Below, one piece after another: positions 38,655-50,632 of a stretch of DNA of 64,000 nucleotides. This DNA comes from Marispirochaeta sp964554875 (GTDB taxonomy: Bacteria; Spirochaetota; Spirochaetia; JC444; Marispirochaetaceae): the NCBI GenBank assembly GCA_964554875.1, contig CAZKQJ010000008.1:1-64000 (forward strand), written 5' to 3'. A program made the translations under genes and the position numbers. Every line of letters starts with the position of its first letter. Position 1 is the stretch's first letter. The notes under the pieces are model-generated. The model searched no databases, was not told the origin of the DNA, and worked only from the letters and a program-made list of their open reading frames with translations.

Positions 38655-40954
38655 CAGCCTGAGCTCCTCCAGGCGGCGAGAAAGTCCCGAATTATGGTTT
38701 TACGGTTCATGGTATCCGGGAGTTCTGCATCGTCACGTTCAGCAGGTCCGATGCAGGAAGGACAGCCCTCCTGGCATCCACATCGCCGGACAACCTCTTC
38801 TGCAGCATCAAGAATAGCAGACAGGTGCTCGCCCAGAGCGTCGGCAAGACCGGTTCCGCCCGGGTATCGGTCATAGAGAAAAAGGGCTGGTACTCCCAGG
38901 TGGGGATCCTTCAGACGCTCCGCGACACCAAGATCGTTTCTGTCGCAGAGCAGAAAAACAGGGGCCACATTCTTCATGAGGGTACCGATTCTGGCAATCA
39001 CCTGTTCCTGAGCTTCCCGGGGTATTCGGGAAAAGGCCTGTCCCGTCGTGGTACCTGGAGTAAATGCGATAATTGCTCCCCGGGTATGCATCTGCTCTTC
39101 TGGAAGATGAATCTCCCCGTAGCCTACGTTCTCGTGGGAGTGAAAGCGCAGCTTTTTAAACTTCGCCACCTGGCTTCGAACGAGAATATCTCCGAGGATC
39201 AGTACCACCCCATCGCGCTCCTGCCGGATGTCCTCCTGAAGAATTTTTATGTCCGTCTTTACCACCGCATCGGTATAGTAGTTAACCCTGCTCGCTTCCA
39301 CGTAGCAGCGTCGGTTCTCAATATCAAGGTTTTTGACCACATACTGTTTTCCCCGGTGCATATAGATCGCATTATCGAAGATCAGCTCTTTTGCCGAAGG
39401 CCTGTCCATCTCCCCGATCACCCGGTGGGCGCCTTTGGTGGTGTCAACAATGACAATGTTGTCCGCCGTGGCAGAGCGAAGGCTTATTTCTTCGGAAGGG
39501 TAAGAACGGTCGGCCCAGTACCATTTTCCGCCGGTGTGCCGCACTACTCCCTCGCTCTGAAGCTCCGCCAGCAAATCCTCCACCGGTCCGCCGAACTCAT
39601 CTCCATCGCTGAAAGGAAGTTCAAATACTGCGCACTTTATGTGATCCATCAATATATAGAGATTGTCAGGATCAAGGTGGGCGGATTCCGGCGGACGGGA
39701 GAGGAAATACTCCGGGTGGGCCATAATGTACTGATCTATCGGGCCTGAAGAGGCGATCATCAGCGCCACCGAGAGGGCCGAACTGCGTCCGGCCCGTCCT
39801 GCCTGCTGCCAGGATGAGGCGATGGAACCGGGAAATCCCGCCATGATGGAGGCATCCAGGCCCCCGATATCGATTCCCAGCTCGAGAGCGTTGGTAGAAA
39901 CAACCCCCATAATACTGCCGTTTCTCAATCCCCGTTCGATTTCCCGCCGTTCGGAAGGCAGGTATCCTCCCCGGTAGGCCTCTACCTTGGGTATCTCTCC
40001 CTGAAGATAGTGGTTGGCCAGGGCCGTGTTGATGTAGTCCGCGATCAGTTCGACCCTCAGCCGGGAGCGGGCAAATACAATGGTTTTTACTCCTCCACGG
40101 ATGAATTTAAGGGCCAGTCGCTGGGACTCATTTACCGTTCCCCTGCGAATGCCCTGCACCTTGTCCACATAGGGAGGGTTATAGAGGATAAGCTGCTTTT
40201 CTCCGGCGGGGGCCCCGTTCTCGTCTATCAGGACCACTTCCTCTTCGAGGATGCGCTCCGCCAGCTCCCCGGGATTACCGATGGTAGCGGAACAGCAGAT
40301 AAATACAGGGTCCGAGCCGTAAAAACGGGCTATCCGTTTAAGCCTGCGGATAACATTGGTCATGTGGGAACCGAAGACTCCCCGGTAGGAGTGAACCTCG
40401 TCGATGACCACAAAGCTGAGGGAACTGAAAAAGCGGATCCATTTGGGATGATTCGGAAGAACCCCGGAATGGAGCATGTCAGGATTCGAGATGATGATTC
40501 TCCCCTCATCCCGGGCGGAAACCCGGACCGACGAGGGGGTATCGCCGTCATAGGTGGAGATCTTTATGCCAACCTCCCCGGCCAGCATAATCTCGTTCAG
40601 GGCTGACTGCTGGTCCTGACTCAGTGCTTTGGTAGGAAAAAGGTAGAGTCCCCGGGATTCAGGATTCTCCAGCAGCCCCTGCAGTACCGGCAGGTTATAG
40701 CTGAGGGTCTTGCCCGATGCAGTGGGGGTGACGACAACAACATTCCGTCCCTGCCGGACCTGTTGGTAGGTCCTGCCCTGATGACTGTAGAGGCGGGTAA
40801 TCCCCCTGCGTGAGAGCACCTCCGTTAAGCGGGGATCAAGGTCCGGAGGAAAATCCTGGTACCGTCCTTCCCTGGCAGGTATGGTCTCCCAGCGTACAAC
40901 CTGCTCCATGAAGTCCCGGTCAGCCTTGAGGGTTCTCAATATCGCATCTTCCAT
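38654..40954 (-). CDS. mrfA: MrfA/YprA-type DEAD/DEAH helicase
   Basis: A 766-residue helicase. Motif I is PTASGKT (77-83), motif II DEVH in VVIDEVHSYRG, motif VI QQAGRAGR. The C-terminal domain has the zinc-binding cluster CGCQEGCPSC typical of MrfA/YprA. It works with MrfB in excision of bulky adducts and crosslinks independent of UvrABC. The start ATG 40954 is at the family position; the longer TTG frame overlaps glgC. No ribosome-binding site is seen, and the -10 element ends seven bases before the ATG. Confidence 0.9.
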   Translation of the reverse strand: MEDAILRTLKADRDFMEQVVRWETIPAREGRYQDFPPDLDPRLTEVLSRRGITRLYSHQGRTYQQVRQGRNVVVVTPTASGKTLSYNLPVLQGLLENPESRGLYLFPTKALSQDQQSALNEIMLAGEVGIKISTYDGDTPSSVRVSARDEGRIIISNPDMLHSGVLPNHPKWIRFFSSLSFVVIDEVHSYRGVFGSHMTNVIRRLKRIARFYGSDPVFICCSATIGNPGELAERILEEEVVLIDENGAPAGEKQLILYNPPYVDKVQGIRRGTVNESQRLALKFIRGGVKTIVFARSRLRVELIADYINTALANHYLQGEIPKVEAYRGGYLPSERREIERGLRNGSIMGVVSTNALELGIDIGGLDASIMAGFPGSIASSWQQAGRAGRSSALSVALMIASSGPIDQYIMAHPEYFLSRPPESAHLDPDNLYILMDHIKCAVFELPFSDGDEFGGPVEDLLAELQSEGVVRHTGGKWYWADRSYPSEEISLRSATADNIVIVDTTKGAHRVIGEMDRPSAKELIFDNAIYMHRGKQYVVKNLDIENRRCYVEASRVNYYTDAVVKTDIKILQEDIRQERDGVVLILGDILVRSQVAKFKKLRFHSHENVGYGEIHLPEEQMHTRGAIIAFTPGTTTGQAFSRIPREAQEQVIARIGTLMKNVAPVFLLCDRNDLGVAERLKDPHLGVPALFLYDRYPGGTGLADALGEHLSAILDAAEEVVRRCGCQEGCPSCIGPAERDDAELPDTMNRKTIIRDFLAAWRSSG

Positions 40955-40961
40955 CGAGAAG

Positions 40962-40990
40962 ATAGTAGCACAAAGAGAGCATAATTTTAA
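40962..40990 (-). promoter_or_regulatory. Candidate leaderless promoter of mrfA
   Basis: On the minus strand, TTAAAA (40985-40990) and TACTAT (40962-40967) are 17 bases apart, and the ATG begins seven bases after the -10. The mRNA would start at or next to the AUG. Confidence 0.35.
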
Positions 40991-41000
40991 TAGATCTTCC

Positions 41001-41029
41001 TTGACCAGGAAGAGGGGGTGAAATACTAT
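41001..41029 (+). promoter_or_regulatory. Sigma-70 promoter of glgC
   Basis: TTGACC (41001-41006) and TACTAT (41024-41029) are 17 bases apart. AAGGAG follows before the ATG at 41049, leaving a leader of about 12 bases. Confidence 0.6.
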
Positions 41030-41048
41030 TGAAGAGGAAGGAGTATTT

Positions 41049-42329
41049 ATGCCGGAAATTCTGGCCATTGTTCTCGGCGGGGGAAAGGGAACCCGCCTCT
41101 ATCCATTGACGCAGCAGCGAGCAAAACCGGCTGTTCCTTTCGGCGGCAAATACCGACTCGTCGATATACCCATATCCAATTGTATTAATTCGGACATGAA
41201 GCAGATCTATATTCTTACCCAGTTCAATTCTGTTTCATTGCATAACCACCTGGCAAGGACCTATATCTTTGATGTATTCAGCAAAGGCTTTGTGGAAATT
41301 CTGGCGGCGGAACAAACCTTTGAGAACACCAGTTGGTATGAGGGTACCGCCGATGCGGTTCGGAAGAATTTTCCCCATTTCAATGTGCAAAAGCCTACCC
41401 ACTACATAATCCTGTCGGGCGACCAGCTCTATCGTATGGACCTGAGGGAGATGTTCCGGACCCATATCGAGAGTAAGGCCGAGATTACAATTGCCTCGAC
41501 CCCGGTCGACCGGCTGGCTGCCACAGCCCTGGGGATACTGCAGGCGGATAACATGGGTCGGATCAGCAGTTTTCTGGAGAAGCCCCCCCTGGACGTGGAC
41601 ATCGAGCACCTGCGGATTCCGGAAAATCTGCATCCAGACCAGTCGATGAAGGATGCAGGAAGAAACTATCTGGCCAGCATGGGAATGTACGTTTTCGATG
41701 CCCATGTCCTTGAACAGATGCTGAACAACGATAAGGCAGATTTTGGAAAAGAGATCATTCCCATGGCCATCGAGTCCAGGAAGGTACAGTCCTACATCTT
41801 TACCGGATTCTGGGAAGACATCGGAACCATCAAGAACTTTTATGAAACGAATATTAATCTGGCCAGCCTGAATCCCGCCTTCAATTTTTATGATGAAAAT
41901 ATGCCCATCTATACCCATCGGCGTCATTTACCGGCTACGAAAATCAACTATTGCAATTTTTCTCTCTCCCTTGCGGCGGAAGGGAGCATTATAACCGATG
42001 CCAAGATCGGCAATTCAATAATCGGTATACGGACGATAATTGAACCCGGCTCCGAACTGAACGGCGTAATCGTCATGGGAGCCAGCGAATACGAAACACC
42101 GGAAGAACGAAAACAGAACAGGGAGCTCGGCCGTCCGGATATCGGCATCGGCAGGGGAACCCATATACACCGGGCAATCATAGACCAGAACTGCCGTATC
42201 GGCGACGGTTGCCGTATAGGGGTTGACGAAATGGAACGACAGGACGGGGATTACGGGCGGTACCATATTCGGGACGGGATTATAGTAATTCCAAAAAATA
42301 CGATAATACCCCCGGGGACGATTATTTAA
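41049..42329 (+). CDS. glgC: Glucose-1-phosphate adenylyltransferase
   Basis: A 426-residue enzyme that makes ADP-glucose from ATP and glucose-1-phosphate, the committed step to glycogen. It has the nucleotide loop GGGKGTRLYPLT (10-21), YEGTADAVRKN, SGDQLYRMD and a C-terminal left-handed beta-helix (IGNSIIGIRTIIEPGSEL). It has its own promoter and is divergent from mrfA. Confidence 0.95.
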   Translation: MPEILAIVLGGGKGTRLYPLTQQRAKPAVPFGGKYRLVDIPISNCINSDMKQIYILTQFNSVSLHNHLARTYIFDVFSKGFVEILAAEQTFENTSWYEGTADAVRKNFPHFNVQKPTHYIILSGDQLYRMDLREMFRTHIESKAEITIASTPVDRLAATALGILQADNMGRISSFLEKPPLDVDIEHLRIPENLHPDQSMKDAGRNYLASMGMYVFDAHVLEQMLNNDKADFGKEIIPMAIESRKVQSYIFTGFWEDIGTIKNFYETNINLASLNPAFNFYDENMPIYTHRRHLPATKINYCNFSLSLAAEGSIITDAKIGNSIIGIRTIIEPGSELNGVIVMGASEYETPEERKQNRELGRPDIGIGRGTHIHRAIIDQNCRIGDGCRIGVDEMERQDGDYGRYHIRDGIIVIPKNTIIPPGTII

Positions 42330-42341
42330 TTCTTGCCCTGA

Positions 42342-42722
42342 TCAGGAAACGAGCAGAAAGGCCAGAATCTGTCGGTCCGACTCCGCCATGGGCAGGGATT
42401 CCAGATCCCTGATATCGTGCCACTCTACCCTCTGATGTTCCTTCAGCAGAAAATCTTCAGAATCAAGCTCGACACTGTAGGCATGCAGACGGTATTCCTG
42501 CCCCCGGTTTGCGAATTTTCCTTCATACATGAGCCTTCCCACCTGTACGCCGATGCCAAGCTCTTCCCGGAACTCCCGCTGCAGGGCTTCGACCGGGTGT
42601 TCTCCTCTCTTTACTTTTCCTCCGGGGAACTCCCAGCTTTCACCAATGCTCGTACCGGGTTTTCTGAGGGCGACCAGTACCTTGTCGCCCCGCAGTACAA
42701 CCCCGGCGGTGGATATTCTCAT
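42342..42722 (-). CDS. Nudix hydrolase, MutT-like
   Basis: A 126-residue nucleoside triphosphate pyrophosphatase. The Nudix box is complete, with GGK, then GE, and the REFREELGI segment at residues about 34-57. An 8-oxo-dGTP or related NTP-sanitising role is likely. It is seven bases downstream of a small membrane-protein gene on the same strand and ends 12 bases from convergent glgC. Confidence 0.9.
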   Translation of the reverse strand: MRISTAGVVLRGDKVLVALRKPGTSIGESWEFPGGKVKRGEHPVEALQREFREELGIGVQVGRLMYEGKFANRGQEYRLHAYSVELDSEDFLLKEHQRVEWHDIRDLESLPMAESDRQILAFLLVS

Positions 42723-42729
42723 GCAGAAG

Positions 42730-43143
42730 CTAAAGAAGAATCACGCGGGGAAGAATGAAATGGACCAGTCCAGAAAGGGCTGTGAGAATACCGATAATAT
42801 CACGGTATTTGTAGACATACTTGTCCATAAAGGAAGTCGCCCCCGAATCAATGTCGGATACCTTTTTGTAATAACCGTAAAAGAGGCTGACGCCGCTTAT
42901 TATGGCAAGTAAAGCAGGAACAAGATCCTGGGCTATCGAGGCGGCCGGAGCGGCGGGAACAATGAGTTTCAGCACACCCAGGATGAGGAGAGCCAGGGAC
43001 AGCATGGTAACATAGGCTTTGTTATCTGCCAGAAACTTCTCCAGCTGCTCGAGGGAGGGAAATTTCTCCTTGAAGAATCCCGAGGCCAGTAAAATGCCGC
43101 CGAATATGTTGACGATTACTGTGAGAAGATAGACCTGATACAT
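42730..43143 (-). CDS. Small four-helix membrane protein
   Basis: A 137-residue protein with four hydrophobic segments (about 5-24, 47-68, 75-92 and 115-133). No family is recognised; spirochaete-restricted proteins of this sort are common. A promoter lies just upstream and the Nudix gene follows, so they share a transcript. Confidence 0.65.
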   Translation of the reverse strand: MYQVYLLTVIVNIFGGILLASGFFKEKFPSLEQLEKFLADNKAYVTMLSLALLILGVLKLIVPAAPAASIAQDLVPALLAIISGVSLFYGYYKKVSDIDSGATSFMDKYVYKYRDIIGILTALSGLVHFILPRVILL

Positions 43144-43173
43144 ATGCTCCCCCTTAATGTTTTCCTGTTCAAA

Positions 43174-43202
43174 AGAATACCGAAGGAGAATGCAAAAATC
43201 AA
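43174..43202 (-). promoter_or_regulatory. Promoter of the membrane-protein/Nudix unit
   Basis: On the minus strand, TTGATT (43197-43202) and TATTCT (43174-43179) are 17 bases apart. AAGGGGG precedes the ATG. Confidence 0.5.
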
Positions 43203-43254
43203 TAGGACCTTTTATTTAGTAGATAATTCATACCGGAAATATCGCTGAAGATTG

Positions 43255-43764
43255 CTATTCTTCCGGTATTTCTTCTTCCATAATCAGGGTCTCGTTGTTG
43301 AAGGAGATTTCAACCCTGACAAGTCTGTCTCCCTCCTGAAGGGGTATACGCCCACGGATCAGGTTGTCCCGGTCCGGCTGCAGAACATCGTAAATCCGTA
43401 TTTGACGCCCCTCCGGCAAGACCAGAAACCTGACGGTCACATCCTCTGTACCAGCAGTCTCTTCGGCTCCGGATTCCCTTTCCGCCTTCAGGCTTGCCAG
43501 AATCATGCCGTCGAAGTTGACAAGCTTCAGGGAGAAGCTGTACCCCCCGAGGACACGGTTACCCCCGCGGATATAGGGCAGCAGAAACATAAAAACCAGG
43601 GCGATTACGAGGATATCGACGAAGATAATCATGAGGTGCCGGTTTCTGCCCCAGAATCCCCTGGTCTGTGGCTCACGCATATACTCGGGGAGACGGGACT
43701 CCCGTTCTTCACGGTTGTAATGGTAGGCAAAGTCCCCGGGGCTGCGGCTTTCAGGTCCTTTCAT
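43255..43764 (-). CDS. Single-pass membrane protein of unknown function
   Basis: A 169-residue protein. A charged N-terminal cytoplasmic part (1-43, many Arg and Glu) is followed by one membrane helix (about 44-64) and an outer beta-rich domain (VTVRFLVLPEGRQIRIYDVL; LVRVEISFNNETLIMEEEI). No family is recognised. Its start overlaps the NAD(P)HX enzyme gene by 14 bases, so it is in that operon. Confidence 0.65.
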   Translation of the reverse strand: MKGPESRSPGDFAYHYNREERESRLPEYMREPQTRGFWGRNRHLMIIFVDILVIALVFMFLLPYIRGGNRVLGGYSFSLKLVNFDGMILASLKAERESGAEETAGTEDVTVRFLVLPEGRQIRIYDVLQPDRDNLIRGRIPLQEGDRLVRVEISFNNETLIMEEEIPEE

Positions 43765-45247
43765 AACGGAATTCCCCGGTAAGGCGGGAGAGGTATTTCA
43801 ACAGATCCTCGGCAAGAAAAACTCCTTCCTCATGGGCGGCAACTCTTCCCGCCTGCTGATGGAGAAAACACCCCGCAGCAGCTGCATCGAAGGGGTCAAG
43901 AGCGGTGTCCGCCAGAAGACCGCCGATAAATCCGCTGAGAATGTCTCCACTGCCGCCGGTGCCCAACAGTGGGTTCATACCGTCAACAAGGGCAGTACGC
44001 CCGTCGGGAGCGTGCAGACAGCTCACATGACTCTTTAACAGAACAATGGACTTATACATGCGGGAGACCTCCTGTGCAGCCTTGAAGGGCTCATCCATAA
44101 TCTCGCTGGAGGAACAATCCAGAAGACGGGCGCACTCCCCTGGATGGGGAGTCAGGACCCAGTCCCCTTCCAGAGGCTTTTTCATGTTGGCGAGCAGGCT
44201 AAGTCCGTCGGCATCGATAACACCTCGTCGGAAGCTTCCCCGCAGTTTCTCAAACATCCCCTCCCTCCCCTGTATTCCCCACCCGGGTCCGATTACGCAG
44301 GATTGATACTTTTCCGGAGTTTCAGACCCATCAGCTGTCCGGGGGCGAACCATGACCGAACGCAACTGGGATGCAGCAGACGTATATACCTCGGAATCAC
44401 AGAAAAGGGTAACAAGACCTGCGCCGCCGCGACCCGCAGCTTCCGCGGCGAGCAGCGCTGCCCCCAGGGTCCCCGGGGAGCCTGCGTATACAGCGGTATG
44501 GCCCCGGCGGTTTTTATAGTAACCCGGCTTGAAGGGAGAAAGTTTTTTACTCAGTTCATTCTGGTCCATCAGAGTCCAGCCCGGAACCTCTTCAACAGCC
44601 TGGGGGGGAAATCCGATTGCAACAGGAAGGATCTTCCCGCAGTGAAGTCTTGCGGCAGGATTAAACAGGGCCGATTTTACAGGGTAAACGCTCAGGGTTA
44701 AACCGGCTCTGAGAACCGGGTAATCTGCACGGAAATCATCACCGATTCCCGAAGGCGCATCCACAGCGACTATTCTCTCGGCAATGTCGAGGCGGTTTAC
44801 CGCCTCGACACACTCCGCGGCCGTTCCTCTCAAGGGACCGGAGAGTCCGGTGCCGGTAATGCCGTCAATCACAAGTCCGGAACCGGAGATTCTTTCCATG
44901 GATTTTTCGTAATCATCCGTAAATGAGAGGATTTCCAGACCCATTCGCCCCACGACATCCAGCCATGTCGCGGCCAGTCCCCGGGTTTCAATCCTGATCC
45001 TCACAACTGACAGCTTACGGTAGCCGTGAACAAAAGCCTGCCTGGCCATAACCAGGGCATCTCCTGCGTTGTTGCCTCCCCCGGCGAGAAACACCAGGGG
45101 AGTATCAAATCCGGGATTAAGCTCCCGGACCAGGGCATCGAATATCCTGATGCCGGCGTTTTCCATCAGGATATCCCCGGGAATGCCGTATTTCTCCTGG
45201 GAAATCCGATCTACCTTTCTCGCCCCCTGGTTATCGACGATTTTCAT
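43751..45247 (-). CDS. nnr: Bifunctional NAD(P)H-hydrate epimerase/dehydratase
   Basis: A 498-residue repair enzyme for hydrated NAD(P)H. The N-terminal epimerase (NnrE/YjeF_N) has GGGNNAGDALVMAR and VDAPSGIGDDF; the C-terminal dehydratase (NnrD/carbohydrate kinase fold) has ILTPHPGE-like LTPHPGECARLL and GTGGSGDILSG. ATG 45247 gives the usual MKIVDNQGAR start with GGAGG 12 bases upstream. ATG 45259 is the alternative, but it abuts GGAGG with no spacing. The 5' end overlaps the lipoprotein gene's 3' end. Confidence 0.92.
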   Translation of the reverse strand: MKIVDNQGARKVDRISQEKYGIPGDILMENAGIRIFDALVRELNPGFDTPLVFLAGGGNNAGDALVMARQAFVHGYRKLSVVRIRIETRGLAATWLDVVGRMGLEILSFTDDYEKSMERISGSGLVIDGITGTGLSGPLRGTAAECVEAVNRLDIAERIVAVDAPSGIGDDFRADYPVLRAGLTLSVYPVKSALFNPAARLHCGKILPVAIGFPPQAVEEVPGWTLMDQNELSKKLSPFKPGYYKNRRGHTAVYAGSPGTLGAALLAAEAAGRGGAGLVTLFCDSEVYTSAASQLRSVMVRPRTADGSETPEKYQSCVIGPGWGIQGREGMFEKLRGSFRRGVIDADGLSLLANMKKPLEGDWVLTPHPGECARLLDCSSSEIMDEPFKAAQEVSRMYKSIVLLKSHVSCLHAPDGRTALVDGMNPLLGTGGSGDILSGFIGGLLADTALDPFDAAAAGCFLHQQAGRVAAHEEGVFLAEDLLKYLSRLTGEFRYERT

Positions 45248-46472
45248 TCCCTCTATCATCCTCCAGAAGTCTGTCCGTTCGCCACCAGACTACATCGGCC
45301 TGAAAATCCCTGACCAGTATGGCAGTCAGAAGACCATCCCGGTTCAAATGAAAATCCCGAAAGAAAATTTCCCGGTCCTGAAGACTGATCCGAGGACGGG
45401 CGATAACTACACCCTGCCGATCAACCACCAGAAGCTGATACTGGTCCGGGCCGAATGGGCCCATCAGAAAGAAAAAGCCTCCATGGGCAACGCCGAGAAA
45501 TTCATGCAGGACCTCCTCGTCCTGACTGTTCTGCAACCCGGGTATATCCTGTTTTCGAACCACATGTGGAACTTCCAGGGAACCTTCATACTCGCCGTTT
45601 GCCGGATTGAGCCAGAAGAAATAGGATGCAAAGTACTCTATGCTCGAACCGGTACTTCTCAGTGATTCCCGGGACTCTTTGTAGGTATCGATCTTGATAT
45701 ACAGGATGTCTTCCTCGGGATCAGGGATAATTCTCTCAAGGGTTGTGAGGATCCCGGGCTCATCTGGAGCGGGCAGATCGGTAAGGGGAATGGTAACTTT
45801 GTACTTTAGATTACCCGTCGGACTGAACCAGAAAACAAGCCATGCCTGTTCCGCCCGGGAAACAACAATTGTGTCGTTTAAGGAATTAACGTAGATTGCG
45901 TTTATATATGGAAAAGGAGTTCCCCCTACTCCTTCCTGTCCCAGGTAATCCAGATAGAGCCCGGAACGGTCAAAGCGGCGGATAATACGGTCAAGATAGG
46001 CCTGCTGTTCCTCGTCATACTCAGCCCTGTTTTCCGGAATGGCGTCCTCCACGTAAAGTATTCCCGAATCGGAAACCGCTATCTCCCCCACGTCGAGAAA
46101 AGGAAATGAAAGAGCCGCTCTGCTTGATACATGGTCTCTGTCATTGGTATTCTGCAACAGTACGGGAATCGGATTCTGCGCCTGGTTGTAGTAGAGACTG
46201 AGAAGATCGCCGTAGGATGAAAACTCCATGACCTTCTTTCCCCGGCTGTTGGCAACAAAAACAAGACCATCCTGCATTACAACCCGCACCTTATCGTCAA
46301 AGGATGAAAATCCGTCGTAATAGATATCCAGCTGGTCTTCCATACGGCCTATGGGGAGAGAAAACAGGTGCTGCTGTTCCAGGCTCGACGAAGAATCGGG
46401 ACTGCAGGAGAAAAACAGTAACCCGAAGCTGATAATGAGAAGAAAAACCCCGAAAGTTCTGCGGCAAATCAT
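45231..46472 (-). CDS. Spirochaete lipoprotein, beta-propeller-like
   Basis: A 413-residue protein with a lipoprotein signal: hydrophobic core, then LFFSC with Cys23 and a Ser-rich linker. Repeated beta motifs, such as GLVFVANSRGKKVMEFSSYG, AVSDSGILYVED and RFDRSGLYLDYLGQEG, suggest an NHL-type propeller. I recall similar lipoproteins in other spirochaetes but cannot name a function. It is divergent from secA and heads the operon with nnr. Confidence 0.75.
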   Translation of the reverse strand: MICRRTFGVFLLIISFGLLFFSCSPDSSSSLEQQHLFSLPIGRMEDQLDIYYDGFSSFDDKVRVVMQDGLVFVANSRGKKVMEFSSYGDLLSLYYNQAQNPIPVLLQNTNDRDHVSSRAALSFPFLDVGEIAVSDSGILYVEDAIPENRAEYDEEQQAYLDRIIRRFDRSGLYLDYLGQEGVGGTPFPYINAIYVNSLNDTIVVSRAEQAWLVFWFSPTGNLKYKVTIPLTDLPAPDEPGILTTLERIIPDPEEDILYIKIDTYKESRESLRSTGSSIEYFASYFFWLNPANGEYEGSLEVPHVVRKQDIPGLQNSQDEEVLHEFLGVAHGGFFFLMGPFGPDQYQLLVVDRQGVVIARPRISLQDREIFFRDFHLNRDGLLTAILVRDFQADVVWWRTDRLLEDDRGNENRR

Positions 46473-46599
46473 TGTCCTGGGATTCTACAACCGGTATCAT
46501 AAAAGGTCAACAAAGCCTTCCGGAGCCCTTCAGGGCACCCGGCTGACTTTACCTGCAGTTTTCTGTATAGTATGACAGAAAAGGGAGGAAGCACACATA

Positions 46600-49317
<2,718 letters not shown>

Positions 49318-49323
49318 CTTATC

Positions 49324-49452
49324 TCAGACTTCTGATTTCTGATAGCTGGTCCCCGAGGAGGCGGCCTTCTGGGCCGCCATCTCGTCGGTATAGGCTCGAA
49401 TGAAGGTAAACAGGGCAACCAGGGCCATTAATATCAAAACAAGCTTTCGCAT
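49324..49452 (-). CDS. 42-residue membrane microprotein
   Basis: A minus-strand ORF with ATG at 49452-49450, preceded by GAGGA 7 bases upstream. It encodes MRKLVLILMALVALFTFIRA, then a short polar tail of 22 residues ending KSEV. The N-terminal stretch is a single hydrophobic helix after two basic residues. It lies 27 bases after the stop of the M23/LysM peptidase gene, in the same direction. No family is recognised. The hairpin GGCGGCC-TTCTG-GGCCGCC sits inside its codons. It may be a membrane microprotein of the envelope-peptidase operon. Confidence 0.55.
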   Translation of the reverse strand: MRKLVLILMALVALFTFIRAYTDEMAAQKAASSGTSYQKSEV

Positions 49453-49479
49453 TTTCTGTTCCTCGCTTCAGAATATCTG

Positions 49480-50550
49480 TCAGTGCAAAACGGACAGGGG
49501 ATCCACGGGTCGGTTATTTTTATACAGGGCAAAATGCAGGTGGGAACCGGTACTTCTGCCTGTGTTCCCCATCGTACCAAGGCTCTGCCCCTGACGCACC
49601 CTCTGCCCTTCCCGTACGCTAATGGTGTTCATATGTCCGTACAATGTCTGGTATCCTCTGTCGTGCTTTATTACCACATACCTGCCGTAACCGGCAGGGC
49701 GGTTTTCCACGCTCAGAACCACACCGTCCATGGCGGCAATGATCGCTGTTCCCGTTCCATTCGCGATATCAATACCATAATGGAAACGCCGCAATCCGGT
49801 AAAGGGGTCTGAGCGGTAGCCATAAGGAGAGGTCAGCCGTCCTTTTGTCGGGTAGATAATAAGCGTTCCCGTTGCTTTCTTGTAATCATAATCACTGATG
49901 GCCGCACCGGGAAGAAAAAGTACGTCCCCGGGTTTTATAAGAGCGCTTTCCAGGTTGTTGGCATCCAGGACCTGATTTACGCTGATGCCGTTACCGGCAG
50001 CGATATTTGAGAGATTGTCTCCGGGACGAACCACATAGCGGACGCCATCATGGGAAGGGATTTTGAGCCGTGTACCGGGAACGATGCGGCGCACGTCCTC
50101 AATTCCGTTGTAGCTTATAAGTGTCCCGATTTTTACGTCGTACTTGAGGGCCAACTCGGAGAGGGTATCTCCCCGGGTCACTGTGTGAATGTTTTCCTTG
50201 ATTCCTCCCAGATAGCTCGCCAGGGGAGGAAGGTCGGAAGCCAGTTCTTCCTCGGAGGCCTGCTTTCCCTCAAGGTACGAAACCATACTGGCATACAACT
50301 GGTCATCCTTGGGAAGGTGGAAAAGCTCTCCGTCTTCCATACTGAACGATGGCGCAAGAGAATAGAGCACTGCCGTTATAGCCAGGCTCACACCAAGAAA
50401 CACTGAAAGCCATGCGATCCTTTCTGGAGTATCCCGGAGTATTTCATACCCCAGGATCAAGTATTTCCGCGGGTTTATCCCATCAAGGAAGCTGGATCGT
50501 GACGGCCTTTTGCGTTTACGTATGCTCTGCTGCTGTATTAGTTCAATCAT
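49480..50550 (-). CDS. Peptidoglycan endopeptidase with two LysM domains (M23)
   Basis: A 356-residue protein with one membrane helix (about 45-63), two LysM repeats (about 120-163 and 166-210) and a C-terminal M23 domain. The metal site HYGIDIANG and the HLHF motif are intact, so it is likely active, or at least a catalytically competent LytM protein. It probably cleaves peptide cross-links in the periplasm. ATG 50550 is preferred over a TTG upstream. Divergent from the PBP gene. Confidence 0.88.
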   Translation of the reverse strand: MIELIQQQSIRKRKRPSRSSFLDGINPRKYLILGYEILRDTPERIAWLSVFLGVSLAITAVLYSLAPSFSMEDGELFHLPKDDQLYASMVSYLEGKQASEEELASDLPPLASYLGGIKENIHTVTRGDTLSELALKYDVKIGTLISYNGIEDVRRIVPGTRLKIPSHDGVRYVVRPGDNLSNIAAGNGISVNQVLDANNLESALIKPGDVLFLPGAAISDYDYKKATGTLIIYPTKGRLTSPYGYRSDPFTGLRRFHYGIDIANGTGTAIIAAMDGVVLSVENRPAGYGRYVVIKHDRGYQTLYGHMNTISVREGQRVRQGQSLGTMGNTGRSTGSHLHFALYKNNRPVDPLSVLH

Positions 50551-50632
50551 AACCTTCACTATTGATATCGACAATAAAGCACCAACATATTACTATATTG
50601 ATCGTTCCCGGGGCCCGGAACTCATTGAAATT

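Noticed and set aside
41068..41070. Longer N-terminus for mrfA from a TTG upstream
   Set aside because: It would overlap the divergent glgC start and glgC ribosome-binding site, and the extra residues do not resemble the family.
49359..49377. Terminator for secA
   Set aside because: The stem is strong but no T-run follows on either strand, and it lies inside a plausible small gene.
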